A DNA stretch of 64,000 nucleotides from Chloroflexota bacterium. GTDB taxonomy: Bacteria; Chloroflexota; Anaerolineae; Anaerolineales; E44-bin32. A program made the position numbers and the translations under genes. Below the pieces are notes generated by a model. That model saw only the letters and a program-made list of their open reading frames with translations, was not told the origin of the DNA and did no database searches. The DNA lies in assembly GCA_022561385.1 (NCBI GenBank), contig JADFRG010000008.1, positions 22,459-86,458 of the forward strand, in the 5' to 3' direction. Below are positions 49,151 to 59,124 of this stretch, piece by piece (within the stretch, counting starts at the first letter, position 1; each line of letters opens with the position of its first letter).

Positions 49151-49717
49151 GTGAACAACATCGATCTGGCCGAAGATGCCGTACTGATGAGGAAAGTGGC
49201 TGGCGGAGATCGCCGCGCTTTCTTGAGTCTTTACGACAAGTATGCGGCCAGGGTTTATGGCCTGGCGCTGCGCGTACTTGGCGACCGGATGACTGCGGAA
49301 GAGATCGCTCAGGACGCGTTCGTCAGGATGTGGACTCGGGCCGAGACCTTCGACCCGAAACGCGGTAGGCTTTCCTCCTGGCTGCTCACCATCACCCGTC
49401 GCCTGGCACTGGATCGGATCCGTTTTGAATCCCGCCGCCCACCGACTTCGAACTATTCCAATCCCGGCGAAGCTCCCGAATACGTCCCCGATCCAGCGAG
49501 CGAAACCGAGGAAGCTCGCTGGGCGACTCTGAAGTTCGCCCTCAATACACTTCCTGAGGAACAGCGATTGGTGATCGAGCTGGCCTTCTACCATGGCATG
49601 TCGCACAGCCAAATCGCGGAATACCAGGCGACCCCGCTCGGGACGGTTAAGACCCGACTTCGGCTCGGAATGAAAAAATTACGGCTGGAATGGGACCAGG
49701 GGGAGAAATCCAATTGA
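49151..49717 (+). CDS. ECF-type RNA polymerase sigma factor (SigK-like)
   Basis: FLSLYDKYAARVYGLALRVLGDRMTAEEIAQDAFVRMWTRAETFDPKRGRLSSWLLTITRRLALDRIR ... LPEEQRLVIELAFYHGMSHSQIAEYQATPLGTVKTRLRLGMKKLR. Confidence 0.94.
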   Translation: MNNIDLAEDAVLMRKVAGGDRRAFLSLYDKYAARVYGLALRVLGDRMTAEEIAQDAFVRMWTRAETFDPKRGRLSSWLLTITRRLALDRIRFESRRPPTSNYSNPGEAPEYVPDPASETEEARWATLKFALNTLPEEQRLVIELAFYHGMSHSQIAEYQATPLGTVKTRLRLGMKKLRLEWDQGEKSN

Positions 49718-49756
49718 CGAAGCCCAGCGTTAATACTAGAGGGGAGGGTTGAGCGG

Positions 49757-50491
49757 ATGGATCACCAAGCCGAAGAGCAGCTGGCAGCTTATGTGTTGGG
49801 CGCCTTGGATCCCGAGGAGCGCTTGCAAGTGGAGGCTCACCTGAGTGGATGCCCAAGGTGTCAAGCCGCGCTCGCAGCTTACGAAGGTGTCGCGCAGGGG
49901 TTATTACATGCCGCGGATCCTAAACGTCCCCCAAGGTCCATTCGCTCCAACCTGGCAAAGCAGCTAGGCAAGACCAGGGCCCGTCCCAGTTGGAGGAGAT
50001 CCCTGCAGAGAGTTCCCGCGGCGGGGCTCGGGCTGGCGGTCGGCTTGATAATCCTCCTGACAGCAAATCTCGGATTATTGGTTCAATCTCAGCGGCTAAT
50101 TGAGCAAGGCCAGAAGGCTCTGGCTCAGCAGCAAGCCGGGCAGACCGCGGTTGCGCTCGCTAGTTATCCTAGCTCCCAGGTTGCGCTGATCGAGGAAGAC
50201 GGTGTACGAGGGACCTTCGTCTACGATCCGAGCCTTCCTGTTGCAGTCATGTATGTCTGGGGCCTCCCGCGCCTCTCCGACGACCAGGTGTACCAGGCCT
50301 GGCTGGTCGACGCTCAAGGTGAGCGTCTCAACGGCGGCCTGATAACCTTCGGCGCGGATCAAGGCTTCGGCTGGCTGATGATTGAGGCGCCGAAAATGAT
50401 GGAGGACTATATCGCCTTGGGGGTCACCCTGGAACCGGCCGGAGGAAGTCCTGCGCCCACCGGGCCCCGGATTCTTGGGGTTGATCTTTAA
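49757..50491 (+). CDS. Anti-sigma factor (RskA-like, zinc-binding N-terminus)
   Basis: EEQLAAYVLGALDPEERLQVEAHLSGCPRCQAALAAYE, TM LGLAVGLIILLTANLGLLV, C-terminal VYDPSLPVAVMYVWGLPRLSDDQVYQAWLVDAQGERLNGGLI. Confidence 0.9.
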   Translation: MDHQAEEQLAAYVLGALDPEERLQVEAHLSGCPRCQAALAAYEGVAQGLLHAADPKRPPRSIRSNLAKQLGKTRARPSWRRSLQRVPAAGLGLAVGLIILLTANLGLLVQSQRLIEQGQKALAQQQAGQTAVALASYPSSQVALIEEDGVRGTFVYDPSLPVAVMYVWGLPRLSDDQVYQAWLVDAQGERLNGGLITFGADQGFGWLMIEAPKMMEDYIALGVTLEPAGGSPAPTGPRILGVDL

Positions 50492-50853
50492 CTCGCCCTC
50501 GGAACAACCATTCCCATGCTTCGGAAATTGATGCTTTCAATGCCACCCGAGTATCTCGTTCGGAGTGTCGGGCACCTGTTATTGTTAGCTGCGCCCGCGG
50601 TTGAGCTCGAATGAACTGTGCCGCCGCGTCCGGGACCCCTTGGCATCCTTGAATCGGATCTCCTCTGGCGCCCCGAGTTCGCTAGCCTCAATGGAGCGCC
50701 GACCGGTTCTATGCCCATCGGCTGGCGAGCGCCCTCATCGTGTCCGAATAAGACAGTGAAAGCCGAGTTGAAAGGAGAGATCCAGTCCGACTTACTCTGA
50801 CGTACTGCCAATAACGCCGAACTTGAATTTGACCAAGTACCCAAGGAGGCACA

Positions 50854-51915
50854 ATGAGGCCGACAAAACTATCGTTATTAGCTGGAGGATTCGCGCTCGT
50901 GCTCGTTGGATGCTCGAGCGCTACAACTGAACCGGCGGCCGCGCCCACCGCTGCCGAGGTGCAGGCCGCGGAGCCGGTTGTACCTTCCGTCACGGTTGTC
51001 GATCAGGACGTAAGCGGCGGAACGGTGACGATCGGGGAAGTGGTAGCCGATCGGCCTGGCTGGATCGTAATTCACATCTCGCAGGACGGTGCACCGGGTC
51101 CGGTCATCGGTCAATCTGCTGTCCCAGAAGGAAGCAGCTCAAACGTGGAGGTGGAAATCGACCTCGAGATGGCGACCGAGCAATTGTTCGCCATGCTGCA
51201 TTTTGATGCAGGAACCGAAGGGGTGTACGAGTTCCCTGGCGACGATGCGCCGGTATTTGTTGATGACGTGATCGTGAACGTGCCCTTCCAGGCTGAGTTT
51301 CAAATCGAAGACGCGGTAAGTGTGAGCGATCAAGCTGCGTCGAATGGCACGGTCAGGGTGGATCTGGTTTCCTCGCAGGAACCGGGCTGGATCGTGATCC
51401 ATGCCGCCGCGGATGGGGCCCCGGGCGCAGTCATTGGATTTGCTCCGGTCGGGATCGGCAGCAATACCGATGTATCCGTCGATATCGATCTTGAGCAGGC
51501 GACCGAGACGCTGTACGCGATGCTGCACTTGGATCTGGGCGTCGCAGGAGAATACGAATTCCCAGGGGACGACGCGCCGGTGTTCGACGGTGCAGGAAAT
51601 GTTGTGTTGGCTCCGTTTGCACTCCTGGAGTCCCAGGCCGCAGCCGGAGGGGAAGAAGTCCGGGTGGTGGACGTCGATTTCAGGTTGAAAGTCATCACGA
51701 TACCGGTCGGCACAACGGTGACCTTCGTCTACGATGCCAACCTGCCACACACGGCCACCTCCGACACAGGTCTCTTCGATAGCGGAACGCTCAAAGAAGG
51801 AGATACTTTTTCCTTTACCTTCGACGAAGCAGGAGAATTTCCATACTTTTGTAAGTTTCATGGAGGCCCCGGCGGAAGTGGAATGTCGGGATCTGTGGTC
51901 GTAACCGAGGGCTAG
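50854..51915 (+). CDS. Lipoprotein with two DUF7282-like repeats and C-terminal cupredoxin-like domain
   Basis: MRPTKLSLLAGGFALVLVGCSS signal after AAGGAGG. Two repeats paralogous to 47406-48197. C-terminus ITIPVGTTVTFVYDANLPHTATSDTGLFDSGTLKEGDTFSFTFDEAGEFPYFCKFHGGPGGSGMSGSVVV. Confidence 0.9.
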   Translation: MRPTKLSLLAGGFALVLVGCSSATTEPAAAPTAAEVQAAEPVVPSVTVVDQDVSGGTVTIGEVVADRPGWIVIHISQDGAPGPVIGQSAVPEGSSSNVEVEIDLEMATEQLFAMLHFDAGTEGVYEFPGDDAPVFVDDVIVNVPFQAEFQIEDAVSVSDQAASNGTVRVDLVSSQEPGWIVIHAAADGAPGAVIGFAPVGIGSNTDVSVDIDLEQATETLYAMLHLDLGVAGEYEFPGDDAPVFDGAGNVVLAPFALLESQAAAGGEEVRVVDVDFRLKVITIPVGTTVTFVYDANLPHTATSDTGLFDSGTLKEGDTFSFTFDEAGEFPYFCKFHGGPGGSGMSGSVVVTEG

Positions 51916-51935
51916 TTCTCATCCTCCAAATTGGG

Positions 51936-51970
51936 AAAAGGGTCAGCAGGCAGCTGACCCTTTTCATTTC
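51936..51970 (+). terminator. Intrinsic terminator downstream of the cupredoxin lipoprotein
   Basis: AAAAGGGTCAGC-aggca-GCTGACCCTTTTCATTT. Confidence 0.9.
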
Positions 51971-52073
51971 TGCAGCCTATTGGGATACACCTTCAAAGGC
52001 CGCCGCTCCTTTCTCTCAATCGAATTCAGGCCGATGAGCACTTCGTAGGCCTCTGAGTTATCATGGCCGAGCC

Positions 52074-52670
52074 ATGGACGAGTTGGCGCTTATCCAAGGA
52101 GCGAAGTCGGGCGACCTGGATGCCTTCAACCGTCTGGTCTTGAATTACCAGGGGTTGGCATTTAACGTCGCCCTGCGCATTATGGGGGACGAACCCTCGG
52201 CAGCCGACGCGACCCAGGAGGCTTTCATTTCGGCCTATCGTGGATTGAAACGATATCGTGGAGGCTCGTTCCGCGCCTGGCTGCTGCGCATCGTTACCAA
52301 CGCCTGCTACGACGAGCTTCGCCGCCTCAAACGGCGGCCGGCGGCCTCTCTGGATGAAATGATGGAGCAAGAGGCTGCTCTGCCGGTTGCCAGCCCGACA
52401 GAAGGCCCGGAGGCCGCGGTTCAACGGTCGGAATTGATCCGGGTGATAGAAGATTGCCTTCAGGGCCTGGCGCCCGAGTTCAGGGTGGTAGCAGTTCTGG
52501 TCGATATTCAAGGCTTCAACTACCAGGAAGTGGCCGAATCCATTGGAAAACCCCTGGGGACGGTCAAGAGCCGCCTGGCGCGGGCCCGGGCCAAGCTTAG
52601 AGAATGCCTGCAGGAACATGGGGAACTCCTGCCGACTTCGATTCGTCTACAGAACGAGGCGGCCCGATGA
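52074..52670 (+). CDS. ECF-type RNA polymerase sigma factor
   Basis: DLDAFNRLVLNYQGLAFNVALRIMGDEPSAADATQEAFISAYRGLKRYRGGSFRAWLLRIVTNACYDELRR ... GFNYQEVAESIGKPLGTVKSRLARARAKLRECL. Confidence 0.95.
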   Translation: MDELALIQGAKSGDLDAFNRLVLNYQGLAFNVALRIMGDEPSAADATQEAFISAYRGLKRYRGGSFRAWLLRIVTNACYDELRRLKRRPAASLDEMMEQEAALPVASPTEGPEAAVQRSELIRVIEDCLQGLAPEFRVVAVLVDIQGFNYQEVAESIGKPLGTVKSRLARARAKLRECLQEHGELLPTSIRLQNEAAR

Positions 52671-53473
52671 CCGACATAGAAGGGACAACACACAGGGACT
52701 TGGAGCGGCTCTCGGCTTTTATGGATGGTGAACTCAGCCCTGCCGAAGCCGAGAAGCTCGCGGCGCGCCTGAAAACGGATAAGCAACTCAGCGGAACGCT
52801 TGAGGGCCTGCGGGCGACCGCGGCGGTTGTGGGCGGCCTCCCCGATGTCCGTCCGCCGCAGAGCTTCGCGCTGACCGAAGAGATGGTGCGGCCGCGGCGA
52901 GCCTATCCCATCCTGCAATTGAGCACGGCCATGGCCGCTTTAGGATTCGTTTTAGTGGTCGGGGCTGATTTATACCTAAACAACATCGGGAGCTCCGCGG
53001 TCGATATTCCCGAGCAGGCATTTTTCGCGGCCGACGAATTGGCCTCGCAGGCTGAAGAGCGGCCTGCCGACGCAGCGCCGGCGGCGGCCCCCGGCCTCGA
53101 GGAGGCGGCCGCGGAGCCGGCCCCAGGTGAACTGGCGGCCGCAGCCGAGCCTCAGGCCGATTCTATAGAAGATGCCGATGTCCTGCCCGCCCAGCCTATC
53201 CTGGGCGCGGACGAGGCCGCGGCTGGCGAAGCGCGCGCCGAGCAGGGGGCAGCCGAGCCAGAGGCGGTGTTCGAGGAGCAGCTAGCCGCGGAGGGAGCGC
53301 TCAAAGCCGACGGGCAGCGGGAATCCCTGACCGAGGAGTTGCCCGCGCAAGTGAGTGTCGCGGAGGAGGCCGCTCCTTTCTCACAGGGTCCGCTGCGGGT
53401 CGTAGAGATCGGTCTGGCTGCGATCGTAATCCTCCTGCTTGGGCTTACACTCTGGGTTCGTCAGAGAGGTTGA
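52667..53473 (+). CDS. Anti-sigma factor-like protein with Ala/Glu-rich segment between two predicted TM helices
   Basis: Overlaps the sigma stop by 4 nt. MTDIEGTTHRDLERLSAFMDGELSPAEAEKLAARLKTDKQL. TM LSTAMAALGFVLVVGADLYL. Long Ala/Glu-rich region. TM VVEIGLAAIVILLLGLTLWV. Confidence 0.85.
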   Translation: MTDIEGTTHRDLERLSAFMDGELSPAEAEKLAARLKTDKQLSGTLEGLRATAAVVGGLPDVRPPQSFALTEEMVRPRRAYPILQLSTAMAALGFVLVVGADLYLNNIGSSAVDIPEQAFFAADELASQAEERPADAAPAAAPGLEEAAAEPAPGELAAAAEPQADSIEDADVLPAQPILGADEAAAGEARAEQGAAEPEAVFEEQLAAEGALKADGQRESLTEELPAQVSVAEEAAPFSQGPLRVVEIGLAAIVILLLGLTLWVRQRG

Positions 53474-53976
53474 TGGCCGAGAGGGAACCCATCCAATTCT
53501 GCACGACCTGCGGCTCAAAAGTAGAGCAGCGTCAGGCGTTCGGGCAGCTCCGTCCGGTTTGCAGCTCCTGTGGGCGGGTGCATTTTCTGGATCCCAAAGT
53601 GGGCGCAGGAGTTTTGCTTTCAAAGGACGATAAGATTCTGCTCGTTCGTCGCGCGGTGGAACCGGAGTTAGGCAAGTGGACTATCCCCGCCGGCTTTGTG
53701 GAGGGGGACGAAGATCCGAAAGATACTGCCGTTCGTGAGTGTAAGGAGGAAACTGGGCTCGAAGTACGGATTGTGAGCATCCTGGATGTGATTCATGGAA
53801 GAGAACATTCAAGCGGGGCCAGCATCGTGATTATTTATACGGGCGAGATCATCGGTGGGGATCTTATCGCCGGCGACGATGCAGACGCAGCCGATTTTTT
53901 TGTTCCCTCCAAACTGCCGCCGCTGGCATTCGAAGCCACCCGGGTGGCCATCGAGGGCTGGAAGTCCCAGGTTTAA
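53473..53976 (+). CDS. NUDIX hydrolase with N-terminal zinc ribbon
   Basis: [34 protein letters not shown] ribbon; Nudix box [25 protein letters not shown]. Confidence 0.93.
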   Translation: MAEREPIQFCTTCGSKVEQRQAFGQLRPVCSSCGRVHFLDPKVGAGVLLSKDDKILLVRRAVEPELGKWTIPAGFVEGDEDPKDTAVRECKEETGLEVRIVSILDVIHGREHSSGASIVIIYTGEIIGGDLIAGDDADAADFFVPSKLPPLAFEATRVAIEGWKSQV

Positions 53977-53999
53977 GCGACCCCGGGCAATCGCGCAAC

Positions 54000-54746
54000 G
54001 TGAAGATCGAAGTATTCACCCTGTTTCCAGAAGTGATGTCGCCTTACCTCTCGGCCAGCATCCTTGGTCGGGCGCAGGCGGCCGGTCTGGTGGAAATTGG
54101 CCTGCACAACATCCGGGATTATGCGTTGGATCGGCACTCCACTACGGACGACGAACCCTACGGGGGTGGGGGAGGTATGGTCATGAAGCCAGAGCCGCTA
54201 TTCGAAGCCGTGGAAGCCGTTCTTGGGGAGCAGCTCGCCGATACTCGAGTGGTGCTGCTGACTCCCCAGGGCCGTGTGTTCAACCAGGCCGTCGCACAGG
54301 AGCTAGCCGGCTTGCGCCGACTAGCGCTCATATCGGGGCGATACGAGGGAGTGGATGAAAGGGTGCGTGAACATCTGGCGGACGACGAAATCTCCGTTGG
54401 AGATTATGTATTGACCGGTGGTGAGCTGCCCGCGTTGGTTGTAATTGACGCGGTGGTCAGACTGCTGCCCGGGGCCCTGGGGGATGAGGCCGCTAGCTCC
54501 CAGGATTCACACTCCGGGGGGTTGCTCGAGGGTGCACATTACACTCGGCCGGCGGAATACCGCGGCTGGCAAGTTCCCGAGATCCTGCGATCCGGGGATC
54601 ACGCTAAGATCGCGGCCTGGCGGCGAGAGCAATCTTTGCGCCGCACCTTCTACAGGCGGCCAGATCTTCTGGGGGCCGCCAGTCTCGATGAGGCGGATCG
54701 AGAGTTCTTGGATCGACTGGCAACCGAGGATGAGGCCGCCCAATGA
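54000..54746 (+). CDS. trmD: tRNA (guanine-N1-)-methyltransferase
   Basis: GTG start. [106 protein letters not shown]. Confidence 0.97.
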   Translation: MKIEVFTLFPEVMSPYLSASILGRAQAAGLVEIGLHNIRDYALDRHSTTDDEPYGGGGGMVMKPEPLFEAVEAVLGEQLADTRVVLLTPQGRVFNQAVAQELAGLRRLALISGRYEGVDERVREHLADDEISVGDYVLTGGELPALVVIDAVVRLLPGALGDEAASSQDSHSGGLLEGAHYTRPAEYRGWQVPEILRSGDHAKIAAWRREQSLRRTFYRRPDLLGAASLDEADREFLDRLATEDEAAQ

Positions 54747-54825
54747 TCGATGCTCGAGCAAGCGGATTTGCGCTCCAGCTCCCTGCACCTCGACCGTGGC
54801 GGATCGGCAAGGACCCGGCCTTACT

Positions 54826-56769
54826 ATGAAACGCGGGGTTCTCATTGGTCTGGCGCTTCTGCTTCTGGCCGGCTGTGCTCGGTCTGTAGAACTCGAGCTG
54901 CCGCTCACCATCCCGCCCATTCCGGATCCAACCGACCCACCTCCGCTACCCACCAGTGAGCCCTCAACCAGCAGTCTGATCATCTGCCTGGGGAAGGAGC
55001 CCGCATCACTCTACCGTTATGGAGCCGACTACCTCTACGGAGACACCGCCCGGGAGGCCGAAGCGGTGCTGCAGGCTATTTATGACGGCCCGCTCGACGT
55101 CAGGCAGTACGAATATCGTCCGGTCATCCTTGAAAAGCTGCCGGATCTGGCGGATGGGGACGCGCGTTATGAGGCGGTATCAGTGGGCGAAGGTGAGCTT
55201 TATCTCAACCCACACACGCTGCGGCCAGAAATTCTCGATATTGGAGATCCCTATCTGCCGGCCGGTTGCCAGTCGGAGGACTGTGTATTGACTTACGCTG
55301 GTGGCACGGTCAGCATGGATCGGCTTGTCGTCGATTTCCGGCTTCGATCCGATGTGCGTTGGTCAGATGGGGAACCGCTGACGGTTGAGGATTCGCTTTT
55401 CTCCTTCGAATTAGATCGACACGTCGACACGCCCACGCTAAAGACTCAGGTGAATCGGACCGCCACTTATGAGGTGGTGGACGCGCAGACTATCCGCTGG
55501 ACCGGCATCCCGGGCTACAAGGATTCCGAATACTTCTCTAATTTTTGGAGTCCGCTGCCGAAACATTTGCTCGACAAACTTAGCGCTGAAGAATTGCTAA
55601 ACGCCGAGGGTACCAACCTGGCGCCAATCGGCTGGGGGCCCTTTGTTCTCCAGGAGTGGAGACCCGGACAGTATATTACGCTGGAACGAAATCCGGATTA
55701 TTTCCGCGCGGACGAAGGTTTACCGGGCTTCGACGTACTCCAGTTTCGGTTTCTGCAGGGAGGAACTCAGGGCAGTATCGAGCAGCTGTTAACAAGCGAA
55801 TGCGACATCTTAGACGAAACTGCGATTGCCGATGCCCTTGGAGGTGCGGTCCTGGATCCTGGGGCGTTGGCCGAACTGGCCAGTCTGGATGCCGCGGGAA
55901 AAATTGAGGTCGCCTGGACCCCAGGCGCCGAAATGGAACGGCTCGATTTCGGACTGGCTCCCATCTTACCGGCCGGGATTCCGGACCTGTTTGCCGACTC
56001 GAGAACCAGGGCCGCGGTGGCGGCATGTATAAACCGGGAACGAATTATCTCCCGAACACTTTTTGGCCTGTCCGAGGTTCCGAACAGTTATCTTCCTCCC
56101 GCCCATCCAGCCGCCTTCGGCGCGCTCGAAGCGATTAGTTTCAGCCCGGCCGATGGAATGGCACTTTTAGAAGAAGCCGGATGGTCGCAAGAGGATGCCA
56201 ACCCGGGTGCCCCACGCATTGCCCTCGGAGTCGAGGGGGTCTCAAATGGGACCAAGCTCTCCTTTTCGTATCTCACCACCCCGGATGAGTTCCATCGCGC
56301 GGTAGCGGCGAGGCTCGAGGAAGACCTGGCAGTCTGCGGAATTGAGCTTACGACCGAATTCCTCTCTCAAGCCGACCTCTTTCAACCCTGGCCCGACGGG
56401 CCCGCGTTTGGCCGCTCCTTCCAGACGGTCGGATGGGCGTGGCCGGGCTGGGTCAGCCCGCTTTGCGAAATGTTTGCCAGCCGCGAAATCCCGTCCGATG
56501 AGAAACCGTTTGGCGTGAACGCGGCGGGGTTCAGCCTGGCCGAGTACGACCGAGCCTGCAGCACGCTCTTGCTTGGCCGCAGCGATTCTCAAGAGTACTC
56601 GGATGCGGTCCGCGTGACGCAGGAGCTGTTCCGAGAATCGCTCCCCTCCATCCCTTTGTATATGCGACCAAGAGTGCTCGCGCACCGACTATCGGTCTGC
56701 GGGATCGAGCTGGATCCGATCTCCTTCAGCGCTTTCTGGAATATCGAGAGCTTAGAAACCTGTCCGTAG
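54826..56769 (+). CDS. ABC transporter substrate-binding lipoprotein, family 5 (peptide/Ni type)
   Basis: Start refined to MKRGVLIGLALLLLAGCARS. Motifs DFRLRSDVRWSDGEPLTVEDSLFSFEL, GPFVLQEWRPGQYITLERNPDYF, AVAACINRERIISRTLFG. Confidence 0.9.
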   Translation: MKRGVLIGLALLLLAGCARSVELELPLTIPPIPDPTDPPPLPTSEPSTSSLIICLGKEPASLYRYGADYLYGDTAREAEAVLQAIYDGPLDVRQYEYRPVILEKLPDLADGDARYEAVSVGEGELYLNPHTLRPEILDIGDPYLPAGCQSEDCVLTYAGGTVSMDRLVVDFRLRSDVRWSDGEPLTVEDSLFSFELDRHVDTPTLKTQVNRTATYEVVDAQTIRWTGIPGYKDSEYFSNFWSPLPKHLLDKLSAEELLNAEGTNLAPIGWGPFVLQEWRPGQYITLERNPDYFRADEGLPGFDVLQFRFLQGGTQGSIEQLLTSECDILDETAIADALGGAVLDPGALAELASLDAAGKIEVAWTPGAEMERLDFGLAPILPAGIPDLFADSRTRAAVAACINRERIISRTLFGLSEVPNSYLPPAHPAAFGALEAISFSPADGMALLEEAGWSQEDANPGAPRIALGVEGVSNGTKLSFSYLTTPDEFHRAVAARLEEDLAVCGIELTTEFLSQADLFQPWPDGPAFGRSFQTVGWAWPGWVSPLCEMFASREIPSDEKPFGVNAAGFSLAEYDRACSTLLLGRSDSQEYSDAVRVTQELFRESLPSIPLYMRPRVLAHRLSVCGIELDPISFSAFWNIESLETCP

Positions 56770-56856
56770 GATCCCCATCCAGTTCGCGGCCATCCGTACT
56801 TAGAAAACGCTACACTTGCTAATCGTTCGGCACCGGTATGTTAAGCTTTCTAGCCA

Positions 56857-57828
56857 GTGTCTGATCCCTCCCCTTTCGCCGAAAAACTGATCTCCAACAT
56901 TGAACGCGTCATCATTGGCAAGAGGCAAGTTATCGAGCTTGCCGTCATAGGACTGCTGAGCGAGGGGCACCTGCTGATCGAGGACGTTCCCGGCGTTGGA
57001 AAAACGATGCTGGCGCGCAGCGTGGCGTGCTCCTTAGGAGTCGTATTCAGCCGCATCCAGTTCACTCCCGACATGCTTCCCAGCGACATCACGGGAATTT
57101 CATTTTTTAACCAGAGCAAACAAGAGTTCGAATATCGGCCGGGTCCGATCATGGCCAACATCGTGCTTACCGACGAGATCAATCGCGCCACTCCGAAGAC
57201 ACAATCGGCGCTGCTGGAGGCGATGCAGGAACGGCAGGTCACCGTGGATGGGGTGAGCCATCCACTGCCCAGGCCGTTCATGGTCCTGGCCACGCAGAAC
57301 CCGATCGAATATGAGGGAACTTTTCCCCTTCCCGAGGCGCAGAAGGATCGGTTTCTAATGCGAGTCAAGCTCGGATATCCGGATAAGCGTGACGAAATGC
57401 TTCTGCTCGACCGCCAGAAGCACCATCACCCGCTGCAGGATCTGGAGCCGGTGGCCGGCGCTGAAGAGTTGATGAGCGCTCAGCAATCGGTTAGAGAAGT
57501 TCATGTTTCGGAGGCCATCGCGCGGTACATCGTGGACCTGGTGGACAGCACCCGCAATCATCCCGAGATCACGCTCGGCGCCAGTCCAAGAGGAAGCCTG
57601 GGACTCTATCGAGCATCGCAGGCACGCGCCTGGATTCGTGCGCGCGATTATGTTCTTCCGGATGATGTAAAAGCGCTGGTGCGCTCTGTGCTGGCACACC
57701 GCATGATCGTTAGCCCCAAGGCTCGGCTTCGGGAGGTACGCGCGGAGGAATTGCTGGATGAGCTGCTGCTCAAGGTCGCGGTTCCCGGGGGCGAGGGGGT
57801 AGAGCAACCGGCCGCCAGCCGGTCCTAA
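56857..57828 (+). CDS. MoxR-family AAA+ ATPase
   Basis: [97 protein letters not shown]. Confidence 0.95.
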   Translation: MSDPSPFAEKLISNIERVIIGKRQVIELAVIGLLSEGHLLIEDVPGVGKTMLARSVACSLGVVFSRIQFTPDMLPSDITGISFFNQSKQEFEYRPGPIMANIVLTDEINRATPKTQSALLEAMQERQVTVDGVSHPLPRPFMVLATQNPIEYEGTFPLPEAQKDRFLMRVKLGYPDKRDEMLLLDRQKHHHPLQDLEPVAGAEELMSAQQSVREVHVSEAIARYIVDLVDSTRNHPEITLGASPRGSLGLYRASQARAWIRARDYVLPDDVKALVRSVLAHRMIVSPKARLREVRAEELLDELLLKVAVPGGEGVEQPAASRS

Positions 57829-57866
57829 GATCGAGCAGAATAGCTCGCGTTTCACTCGACTATCCA

Positions 57867-59066
57867 ATGAATACCGTGCAACGTCGGCCCGCAGCAACCC
57901 TACTTCTGATCATCGTGCTGATCTTATTGGGTCTGCAGATGGTTGGCGTCTATCGGGGATGGAGGATCGTGCTCATAGGGTTCGCCGGGACTCTGCTGGT
58001 GGGGCGGCTGTGGGCCGCAAGGCTGCGCCGTGGGCTCAAACTCGAGCACGATGTTCAGTTCGGATGGTTTGAGGTGGGAGACCGCGTACTTTCACATATC
58101 GCGCTGACCAACAAGAGCCGGTTCCCAGCATTATGGGTGGAAGTAAACGATCGCTCGACTCTACCTTCGGCCTCCCCCGACCGAGGTGTGGCAGTGTCGG
58201 GCAAGGGCCAGCTGCGTTGGCTCAAAGAAGCGATTTGCACACGAAGGGGACTTTTTGCTCTGGGACCCATGAGCCTGAAAACGGGCGACCCGTTTGGTTT
58301 GTACGCCGTTAGATTGGACTATCCAGAAACCGTTCCGTTTCTGGTGATGCCTCAGGTCGTTCCGCTGCCCTTCATCCACGTCGCAGCCGGCGGGATGGCC
58401 AGCGAGGGACGGATCCGCAACGACGCTCCGGAACAATCAGTCATTTCCTCCTCTGCGCGAGTGTATGAGCCGGGAGACGCCTTGCGCTGGGTCCACTGGC
58501 CCACCACTGCTCGGCGTGGTGAGCTCCATGTCCGCCGCTTCGAGGGAGCGCCTTCGGGGGATTGGTGGATTGTGCTGGATGCCGAGCTGGATATCCAGGC
58601 CGGCTCGGGCGACGACTCGACTCTGGAGCACGCCGTGATCCTGGCTGCCTCACTGGCGGATCGTGGCCTGCGGGCTGGCCGGTCGGTGGGGTTGGCGGCC
58701 GCCGATCAAGAATTAATCTGGCTGCCTCCCCGGGGCTCCGAGGCACACCGCTGGCAGATCATGCGATCGCTCGCGTTGCTCTCCTATGGCGATCATGGAG
58801 TAGGCGAGCTGCTCTCGATGCTGCAACCCAACGCCACTCGGGCCAGCCTGATTATCATCACCCCCGCGGTTGATGCGAGCTGGATCGAGGCCTTGATTCC
58901 GCTCCTACATCGCGGGGATGTGCCGACCGTATTGTTGTTGGATCCGAAGTCGTTCGGTGGAACGGGAGACTCGGCCGAGGTGATCTCTGCGCTTTCCGAA
59001 TTAGGCGTGGCCTACTATCAAATTGACCGAGAACTGCTCGGGAATCCACGACCCAGGGCAGCTTGA
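57867..59066 (+). CDS. DUF58-family protein
   Basis: GDPFGLYAVRLDYPETVPFLVMPQVVPLP, VRVYEPGDALRWVHWPTTARRGELHVRRFEG-type DUF58 motif. Confidence 0.92.
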   Translation: MNTVQRRPAATLLLIIVLILLGLQMVGVYRGWRIVLIGFAGTLLVGRLWAARLRRGLKLEHDVQFGWFEVGDRVLSHIALTNKSRFPALWVEVNDRSTLPSASPDRGVAVSGKGQLRWLKEAICTRRGLFALGPMSLKTGDPFGLYAVRLDYPETVPFLVMPQVVPLPFIHVAAGGMASEGRIRNDAPEQSVISSSARVYEPGDALRWVHWPTTARRGELHVRRFEGAPSGDWWIVLDAELDIQAGSGDDSTLEHAVILAASLADRGLRAGRSVGLAAADQELIWLPPRGSEAHRWQIMRSLALLSYGDHGVGELLSMLQPNATRASLIIITPAVDASWIEALIPLLHRGDVPTVLLLDPKSFGGTGDSAEVISALSELGVAYYQIDRELLGNPRPRAA

Positions 59067-59124
59067 CCCGGATCTACCTCCGGCCATGAGGACCTCAACC
59101 GCAGGACAAAACAAGTAAACAAAC

